Origin: Uranotaenia lowii
Taxonomy: Eukaryota > Arthropoda > Insecta > Diptera > Culicidae
Length of the DNA: 64,000 nt
Assembly (NCBI RefSeq): GCF_029784155.1
Contig: NC_073692.1
Location: forward strand, 369,873,160-369,937,159
Reading direction: 5' to 3'
The notes beneath the pieces are model-generated. The model saw only the letters and a list, made by a program, of their open reading frames with translations, did not search any database and had not been told where the DNA came from. A program made the translations under genes and the position numbers. Of the stretch, positions 55,843 through 64,000 are shown piece after piece; position 1 is the stretch's first letter; each line of letters opens with the position of its first letter.

Positions 55843-58195
55843 ACAGGGAGAGAGACAGCCCATACAGAAATGTGCGAACACGCAAAACTCTTCACTGGAT
55901 CATCCGATTTGCATGCAATTTTTTTTGTTGTGTTCGTCTTCACGCGAAGAATAACACAACGGAGAGATCATTTCGAAAATGTTTTTGTGGAATTTGAAAA
56001 TTAATTTTTAGTTTTTATTCGTATCAAATAAAAGTCATGGCACCCAATTTCCATTTTTTTCATTCGAATCACCCAGAGTAGGAAGGCGCCAAAAGCAATC
56101 AAGGCTTACTGATGTGCATCCATCTCTCTATAGGAAGTTTTGGCGCCAATTTTCATTGCAAGTGTACTTTTCACGTGGCACCAGTAAAATGGATACTTGG
56201 ATGTAATTGTTCACCTTCCGTATGGGGTGAAAAAAAAAAGAACGCAATAAGCCGGCATGGAGTATACTTATTTTCGAAAATTGTCATTTTTTCTTCAACA
56301 TCAAGGCAACTTTAACATGTTTTAAGCTAATTTACCCAAAGCTAGCCGGATAGCCCGGTTTTACCCGGACTTGACCGGGTAATTGATAAAACAAAATTTA
56401 AAGGGCCCGGTCAAGTCGTCCAGCCCGGTTGTCCGGATTTTGATAAAAAAAAAAACCCGAATTTTACGTATTTAGTCATTTCATTTACCAAATAAAAAAA
56501 ATCTCTTATTAAGTTAATTTTTTTTTAATTTTGCGTACTAAAACGAAATTTGTTGAGCAATTTTTAACATAATAATCATGCACGGTTTCTGGATGCTTTA
56601 AATACGATTCAAAATTGTCGGATTCTTCTAAGGCATCTTCCAAAATTTCTGATGCGTTTCGAAGAAAAAAATTTAGTAAAGTGCTTTTCGTTTTATTTTT
56701 GTTTTTGAGTAGTTTCTGAATTTAGCCCAAATTTGCCTGGTATTGCCCGGATTTTTGATTGACAATTTTGAAATCGAATGCCCGGATATTGTTAGGTTTT
56801 AAGATAGAATAAATTTGCCTGACCAGGATACGCGCGGGAAAAATTCTGATCTCTTTTATTTACTCCGTTATTTTGTTTTGTTTATTTTCCGGTAAAATGA
56901 AAGACTGTCATATTATTCAAGAAAAATAATATTCTACGTATGACTGTGGAAGTTTTGACATATCCAAAACAACTGAACAGATAACAATGAAATATTCCAT
57001 TACAGAATCTTCTGTTCATATTTATGGTATGACATCAAGAGAACGCATATTTTTTAATTAATAGAAAAAGACGACCATAAATTGATTTACTTGGTTTTTG
57101 TAAACGTCCAGAATATAATGAGTTAGTTCGAGAATAGAATGATATTAACTTTGTAATTCTATGTGAATTTCATCAGAAAACCAAGGAAATGTTAGATACT
57201 TTCCACTTCTTCCTTTCATACTAAGGTGCTAAAAAACTAAACAAAATTAAGGATATAAATAGGGTTGACTTTGTAAAAATAAAATTCATAATTTGATCTA
57301 ACACTCAGTATCAGAAATCAAGAACAGATAATTGGTTCAATAACATCTTCAAATACAAGAAGCTTGAAAATAAAAATTTTAGTCTCGACGAAAATATGAT
57401 TCTGATTTTGAATTCAAGATCTCAAAGTAAAAAAAGATTTCATAACCGTTTGATTTGAAATTGCTGTGAATAAAAATTCCATGTACATACACATATATTG
57501 AATGTTCTAATTTTCTTTGTTCAGTGCTTAAGCATCCATTTCTCGATAAATATGATAAAGTTAAAGTCGATATAAAAAAGATGATTTCAAAAATTAAGAG
57601 GAGATTATCTAATATTGAGAACATATCAAATGCATGAAAGATAACGAAAAACAGAATGGTATATGAAAATTTGTTGATATTTATATATTTGCAGCATAAA
57701 AAAAATCGCGCAATTTCATACCATAAAAAGTGTTGTGCCATTTCTACAAGTTTGGTACCTATACGATAAAGAAAATTTCAAACATGGTTTTGGCGAAAAA
57801 GGAAAAACAGTTGATCAAAACTGCTGAAAATGACGACACATTTCAACAAAACACTTTTTGGCACTTATCTTAGGGTTAATAGAAATTGAACATATCGGTA
57901 TCAAGGATCCTCTGTAAATGAAAAAAAAATGTAAAACGGAAGAAAATAGATTATTAACTTTATGCCAGAAGATATTCGCTTTCCAGTTTTGTTGGAAGTC
58001 AATCTTCTTCGAAGATTTTTGCCCCTGGAGGTAGGCACAACCATAATATGACAAAAGTATTACGAAAATAGTCAAAAAACTGCGTCGATTCACTCCGTTT
58101 GAAGGTAACAATCCAGTTTCATGAGCGTAAATAATTATTTACCTATTTTCTGCTTATTTACATGTTCATTATTTTTGCGAAACTCAAAGGCTTAA

Positions 58196-58926
58196 GGGGG
58201 GGGTAGGGTCTAACGGGTATAAAAAAAACACCATTTTCACGATTTTTTTCTAGAGCTATCGTTCAAACAAATGTATTCAATTTTTTTGCATTATACAAAG
58301 CATTGTTAAAAGAACATTTAGTAATTTTTTCGTAGAAAAATATTGAAAAATGAGCCGGTGACGGAGCATTTTCGAGGATGCCTTTTAGAAAACAGGATTT
58401 GCGGTGGACACTGTATCTCAGCACAGAATCATCTGAAGTCAAAAAATCAGGGCAAAATATTTTTAATAGATGTTTTTCTGGACCCCAACGTTTTTATTTA
58501 ACATAAAAAATTTTTTAATAAATTTTTGTGCCTGTTTGAAGTAAAAACTACGATTTTTCACGAAAAAATCCGCCATTTTTCACCTGTAAAATCTCCCCAA
58601 AGTAGAAAAAAACAAAAAAGAAAAACGTTGGGGTCTGGTATTTTATATGTAGAAAATATGTTCCAAATTTGAAAAGAATCGGATAAGTAGTTTTCAAATG
58701 ACGATGTCCACGGACTTTAAAAATGTGCTTTCGAGAAAAACGCGTTTGAAGTTTCTGCTCTTGCTTTCTTGCAGTATTAGATAGGAGGAGATAAAGGCCT
58801 ATAATTTCTACAGTTTTGCTTCAATTGACTTGAAAATTTGACACAACATTCTTGAAATGTTTTACAATAAGAAAATAAAAAAATTAAAAAATCGATTTTT
58901 TGAAAGTGTTAGACCCTACCCCCCCC
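58196..58926. mobile_element. TTAA-flanked element with perfect 19-bp inverted ends
   Basis: The 731-bp element is bordered by TTAA (58192-58195 and 58927-58930) and has perfect 19-bp inverted termini, GGGGGGGGTAGGGTCTAAC. A TTAA target is typical of piggyBac (also Kolobok) elements. No transposase is encoded. Confidence 0.82.
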
Positions 58927-58930
58927 TTAA

Positions 58931-58952
58931 CGAAGTTTGCCGGGTCAGCTAG
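58931..58952 (-). repeat. CTAGCTGACCCGG repeat end, inverted copy
   Basis: CGAAGTTTGCCGGGTCAGCTAG followed by T is the inverse of the start of the repeat at 44275. The TTAA element lies immediately beside it, so it apparently inserted into a copy of this repeat. Confidence 0.5.
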
Positions 58953-59299
58953 TATACAGATAAGTTAAAAAAAAACCTTCGAAGCAACAAAATAATTAAT
59001 ACTTAAAAGAGTTTTTCAGAATCAACGATTGCGTTTTGGAAAAAGGCTAAAATATATTTCAAATTTGAATTTACATTTTTAGAAAAACTGGAGAGATATT
59101 GAAAATAAAGATTTTGAATCAAAAATATAGGTTTTCAAGAACAAGGAGTATTTTGCAGAAAAAGTTGTAAATATGTTCTCCAGCGAAGTAAGCAATAATT
59201 TCAACCTTATTTATTGATTTTGCTGAACGTTTTTGAATTAATTTTTTTTAAAGGATATGGGTTTTTTTTTATTACCTTACAATTTGCACTGGGAGTCTT

Positions 59300-59380
59300 T
59301 AGATCATGGGAGGCCAAACCATGGCCCGCGGACCACATTTTGCCCACACACATTTTGTGACCCGCGAAGCTCTTAGCAGA
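59300..59380. repeat. Decayed hAT-type terminus
   Basis: The words GGGAGGCCAAACCATGGCCC and GCGGACCACATTTTGCCC resemble hAT termini that carry ggccaaactatggcccgcgggcc. A similar sequence, ATGGGTGGCCAACATTTTCG with GGCGGGCCAAATTCC, is at 63488-63530. No partner end or duplication was established. Confidence 0.4.
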
Positions 59381-59999
59381 ATCACCAAATGATCAGAATT
59401 CAATGTTTTTCTTGGTCTTCTTACAGAATTTGAAAATCATCTAAACCTAAACCAGCTACATTGCAAAGAGCAGTTTGATAATTCCTAAAGGAATCTCTCA
59501 GAGGAACATCAAGTTAGATTGAGATCCTATATATATTAAGTTTTCCAGATTTAAAATTCTTCATTTGATCGGATTTAAAAAAATTTAACCCAAAAACCGT
59601 ACAATATCCGAGCAAATTCGGCTAAATTCGAGGAATTTATGTTATCATAATCTTTATAGAAAATGTTAAAAAAAGAGTAAGATTTAAACACATGAAAATA
59701 TTTTTTTTTTATCGAAGTACGTCAGTGGAGTTTATATTTAATTTTATAATTCCAAAAAATGTTAGCAAGTTTATTTTGTTGAAAAGAATAAAAAAAAGCT
59801 GTAATGTGATGCAAAATTATAAATTATGTTACCTCAATTTGAAGCTTTGGTTCGGATTTTGGTAATACTGTGGATCAATACGGCCAAAATTCGGGCTTTT
59901 ATCCTCGAAATCCGGGCAACCGTGCTGGACCGGGCTTTTCCCATTTTTTTTTTCTTTTTAGAAAAACTGGACTAGCCTGGATAAAACCGGGCAATCAGA

Positions 60000-62900
60000 A
60001 ATGCTAAATCTATATATAATTTTTTTTTTTAACAAATTTGTTGATTTGATAAAAATCAAATTTTTTGATTTGATAATAATCTTGTTTATTTGATAGAATT
60101 TAATTTTACCAAAATGTTACCGTCACTGAATAAAGAAACAGATACAAATATAATAAGAATTTTTATATCTTAAAAATTGTACATTATCTGCCACATTATC
60201 TGCACATTCCATCACATATTTCTCACATTAGTATTGAAAGTTTTCTCCACCGTATGGAAGCGTTACAACTTTTTAAACCGATTTTGCCGATTTAAGCCGA
60301 TCAAAATTTAATTTGAGAATTTCACATTCACATCACAATCAAAAATTACAGTTTTTCGGTCTCTCCAACTTTTTCGAACTTGAATTCTTTGTTATAAAAG
60401 GCGTTCATTTATTATAATTTCTCAACTTTTCCACATTATCCAAAAATATTAAAATATATTAAAAAATTTTTTTTTAAATTTTTTATCATGGAATTTTGAA
60501 ATGTGTTTCAAACTCAAACTAATCGCAATTGAAATTTAAAAAAAAAAATTCGGACGTTTCAACGCAAACTAGCTTTCGTGTTCAACTCGATCGAAATCAT
60601 CAAGAAACTCAGTACAAATGAAAGCCACGTAACCATCATCCAGGGAGGATTGAATGGTTGTTGTCAAAACATAGAGGTGCAAAATCCGAAAAAGAGCAAT
60701 ACTTAAGATCCACGGAATAGAAAAAAAACCCTGTAGCACGCTTTCGTTCGCTCGCACGTCTTATGTACGGATGGTATGTGTGTGTGCCTGCCTTACGTAC
60801 GTACCCATAAAACACGGCAAGATCCGGAACAAGCGACTTTTGAAATCGGACCAAGGTAATCGCCATTGAATATGAACGAACTAACGCTTGAAACAGCAAT
60901 ATACCGAACCAGACGTAACAGCAAAAATGTACTTAGAAATAAACAACAACAACAACAATAAACGATGCAAGACTTCACAGTTGATGCAGTAGTGCTGGTG
61001 CTGCCATTGCAGCACAGCTGTATTGATGCGGTTATACGCACGGATCTCGACGACGGTGATTAATTGTTCGGAAGGTCCTAAATTATTGTGTTCAAGTTTA
61101 GAGAGGCAACTGTCAACGTTTGAGAACAATCATCGGGAGCTGGACCGGTGATAATGACGGGGAACGCAAATTGTTTCAAATTTACGCCTTTTTGTGTTCT
61201 ACTTTTCGCTTTTGTTAGTGTGCGAACGAGTGCCCTGAGGTGAATGTGCACTGCCGCATTGTACGGTAATTTGGATGTTTGACGATCATCGATCGATCGG
61301 TCGATCGTGGATTGATTGACAAGCCTCGAGCCCGAGCTGCTGAGTGCATAGTCGAATTGAATTCTGTAATCACAAAGGAACAACCTCGATCGATAAGCGA
61401 GCGACAAGCGACGGAACAACCAAAACAACTTTTCCTAGAGCCAATCGATCGAGGCCAATCAAGTGGGGTGTTGAAAAACTGAAACTGATTTAAAATTCAT
61501 CTTCCGAATGCGAGCATAGATGTAGATAGTGGGTACACATCGACTCTTGTCGGTCCGTCTGCTGCTAGTCGGACAATCGGTGGTGAAACTCAACGGAGTG
61601 TCTACAACACAAACGAAAGCTGTGTCCGAGCGACTTCGCCACCACCGCCAGCGAAAGATCTAGGTCATCAAGGTCGTTCCAAGGATTGGCTGGTTTGTCT
61701 CGTGTGTGGTGCTCTGCAGCACTTCGCGACGACGGACGGGGCCACGTCGTTGTCTTGATTTGGTCTTAGTTGTTTTGGTCCCCCTGTGCGGTGAAAGGGG
61801 AAACCCTTTCAGCCTTGACGAATGCCGCCGTGTGTCGTGCCGTGATCGGTTTTGGCTTGGCCTGGCCTGACTCTATCTCTTGCTCGGCTAAAGCCCTTTT
61901 CTATGCCGTGTGGCAACGACACTATCGATTGTATTGATCCGGGGTTGCAATCGAAAGTTGTTCCATGGGCGAGGCTCCCTGCAACTGACAACGAACGGCG
62001 CGAGGTTAGTAATTATTGGTAGCTGGGCCCCATTCTGGTAATGGTCCGGTCCTTGATGTGATCAAGGGTTATGTCAATCGAATTAAATACACACCGTAAC
62101 TGTACTGGCACAGCGGTTTCTTTTTTCTAATAGAAACTTAAAATTATATCAAGCAGAACCATTGTATTAGCTTTTATGATTGCTACAGATAAGATTGAAA
62201 GTTTTCCATACTTTAACCAGTTGTAAGTATATTTTGTTTTCAAGTTTTGAGGAAAGATTAATCTGTGATGTCTATGCCGAAAATGTGTACAAATGACCAC
62301 TATTTTAAGTATGCGCTTTTTACCAAATCATAATCGGGAAATGTGCTACCTGGACCAAAGACATCTCATACCACTACATAAATTCATTTATGCCGTTTTC
62401 GTTTTTCTCCACTGGCGCGGGGCAAAACTTTCTCCGAATAAACAAACAGAATCGTCACCCGGGACGATGCAAATATATGGTTGCTATAGTCAACCTTATG
62501 CTTACCCCCAACACTGACAACTTCTACGGGTTGCAACCGCCTGCTTGAGGTTCAAACCTCGGGCAAAACTAGTGGACTTCTGAATTAATAAACGAACACA
62601 AAAACAGCAGTTCGGGCAAAACTCGTGGATAACTAGGTTACCACTGTTAATAAACGAAAACACTATTAGTATTCGTTTTTATAGGTGGGCGAGTTATCTT
62701 ACTTTTGACTCGGTAGGCTGTGACCGTCTTTGACGAACGTGTTTTGTTTACCAAGAAAATTTTTCCAAACCTTTTATGTTTCCAAGTTCAAATAGTGAAG
62801 TTCTGATTTAAGTGTGATTATCCAACTGAAGATTCATGATGAAAATTCAAGGATAACTTTGTTACAAATGGACACTGTTTCAGTATCGATACCAAATGCT

Positions 62901-64000
62901 GGATGAGATCCATCCATTTTTCCAAAATTGTTATACGTTGACCGACGTTGATACAGTCAAAAAAAAAGTTCGCAGGGTTTAATTCTCAGCATAGTTACAC
63001 AGGAAAACAAAACAAATTGAGCTATTATCACAGATTTACCATGGACTGTTGGATGTCACGTAAATGAATTTTCAAGCTGAATTAATTAGTAAGCAATTTT
63101 TTGTAACTTGATATAAGCCTGTGGATCTAATCTGGTAAGTGATTTTGAATCTATTTAGCCTTTGAGAATGAAAAGTGACTATTTGCCTAAAGCTTTAAAA
63201 CACCATTCTTCAAGAAGACTATTATTGTTGCACTAAAATAAATAAAAGTCTGTAGTGCACAGCCAAGTTCAAGGCTCACGGAGAAGGATTCTTGATTGAA
63301 TGATATTCTAGTTAAGATAAATAAATGTTATGCAACGATGTGGAATCTTAGCAAAATGATGGAAATATACAAAAAATAAGCTTAAAATAAAATTGAAGTG
63401 CAAACTCATTGAGGTCATTCGTAATAGTTCAAAAGTTTTTATAGAATTAGCAAACAGACTGAATTAAATCAAAACAAACTCTAGACTATGGGTGGCCAAC
63501 ATTTTCGAAAGGCGGGCCAAATTCCAGAAATGAGATTGACTATCGGGCCAAATCAGAAACTGTTTCAGAAAGTAAAAGTCCGAAAAATCAATTTTATTTT
63601 TCAAATAGTCAAAGTCAGCTTTTCTGTAGTTATATGTTTCATTGATGTTTGAAATTGTCAAGAATTCATCTATCCGACAATGTTTAGATATGTTGGGGTC
63701 CAATGAAAGTTTTGACCGCTATCTCAGATCTTTCGGTAGAAAAAAATCTTACTTTATAAAAACGATATCCAATGTTGGCTTTTCTTAGGTGTATTCCCTT
63801 CTCAATGAACCGATTTTCAAAACTCAAATTTTAATTTTTTGTTGTTAATTTCATCATTATGTTCCTAGAACATATTTGGTCTGTCAAAATTCCCAGTTCT
63901 TCAGTATATTGGAATGATAATAAAAATGTTTGAAATGTGCGCTTCGGGTCATATTGATCCGAACAGCTTTGGAGGGTTAATAAATCATTTTTGGTACTTG
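60000..64000. other. End of window: Ell intron with a CpG-richer island
   Basis: 60000-60560 is AT-rich and featureless. From 60560 to about 62050 the DNA is less AT-rich, with GATCGATCGATC-type repeats near 61285 and CAACAACAACAA near 60948, but no convincing exon; it may be regulatory (inference). A short imperfect duplication containing CGGGCAAAACT and TTAATAAACGAA lies at 62568-62660. A hAT-like terminus remnant is at 63488-63530. No second Ell exon was recognised. Confidence 0.4.

Larger units (their letters stand above)
56343..59995. mobile_element. Large element with long inverted ends rich in CCCGG
   Basis: About 130 bp at 56343-56470 (GCCCGGTTTTACCCGG ... CCCGGTTGTCCGGATTTTGA ... 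CCCGAATTTTA) reappear inverted at about 59870-59990, with CCCGGTTGCCCGGATTTCGA in the matching place. The interior is AT-rich without a recognised transposase. It hosts the TTAA-flanked element at 58196. Exact ends and target duplication are uncertain. Confidence 0.55.

Noticed and set aside
57379..57741. 120-residue minus-strand hydrophobic frame
   Set aside because: Phe/Ile-rich translation of AT-rich DNA inside a transposon-like region.
26441..64000. Second exon of Ell within the window
   Set aside because: No plus-strand frame shows the expected ELL N-domain continuation after the first exon.

Overview
This is an insect nuclear genome window, most likely from a culicine mosquito. The evidence is spliced genes with short introns, a pol II elongation factor Ell-type start exon, DD37E Tc1/mariner transposases of the kind described in mosquitoes (ITmD37E), Ty3/gypsy and RNase H-carrying non-LTR elements, tRNA-derived SINEs, and many small TIR elements in AT-rich DNA. 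No operons, CRISPR arrays, rRNA or confident tRNA genes are visible.

Only two host loci look functional. At 13.15-14.15 kb on the minus strand is a complete four-exon gene for a 267-residue protein. It has three TPRs with all five carboxylate-clamp residues, followed by two membrane segments; it is probably a membrane-anchored Hsp70/Hsp90 docking protein. At 23.87-24.04 kb on the plus strand is the first coding exon of Ell (a super elongation complex subunit). Its 5' leader or promoter region probably lies within 19.1-23.9 kb. No later Ell exon is seen, so 24.04-64.0 kb is read as one giant first intron (inference). A decayed MINDY-3/FAM188A-like deubiquitinase fragment lies at 5.2-5.7 kb.

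Layout: 0-2.1 kb, Ty3/gypsy Pol fragment. 2.1-5.2 kb, no gene. 5.2-5.7 kb, MINDY-like pseudogene. 8.2-10.9 kb, internally deleted gypsy element with two LTRs, one carrying a nested solo LTR. 13.2-14.2 kb, TPR gene. 14.46-17.5 kb, a roughly 3-kb array of a 9-bp repeat just upstream of that gene's promoter. 18.8 kb, SINE. 19.1-24.0 kb, Ell leader and first exon. 24.9-26.4 kb, two fused mariner relics. 29.9-31.1 kb, nearly intact mariner. 34.3-36.7 kb, non-LTR retrotransposon split by a Harbinger-like MITE. 37.7-38.4 kb, TIR element with a gene-like spliced fragment. 39.4-41.4 kb, two arrays of a 13-bp EcoRI-site repeat. 41.6 kb, a 42-bp palindromic insertion. 42.5-44.6 kb, hAT-like element with nested pogo-like MITE. 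46.8-50.3 kb, a SINE split by a hAT MITE, then a mariner split by a Harbinger-like element. 52.2-53.9 kb, two abutting TA-flanked elements, one with a nested pogo-like MITE. 55.1-55.6 kb, strand-switching degenerate repeat. 56.3-60.0 kb, long-TIR element with a nested TTAA-flanked element. 60-64 kb, intronic DNA with a less AT-rich island.

The most notable features are the 9-bp megasatellite beside a housekeeping-type promoter, the element carrying an ATG-intron-exon module, and a series of nested insertions whose empty sites can be read directly from the sequence. I found no convincing evidence of an undescribed multi-gene system.
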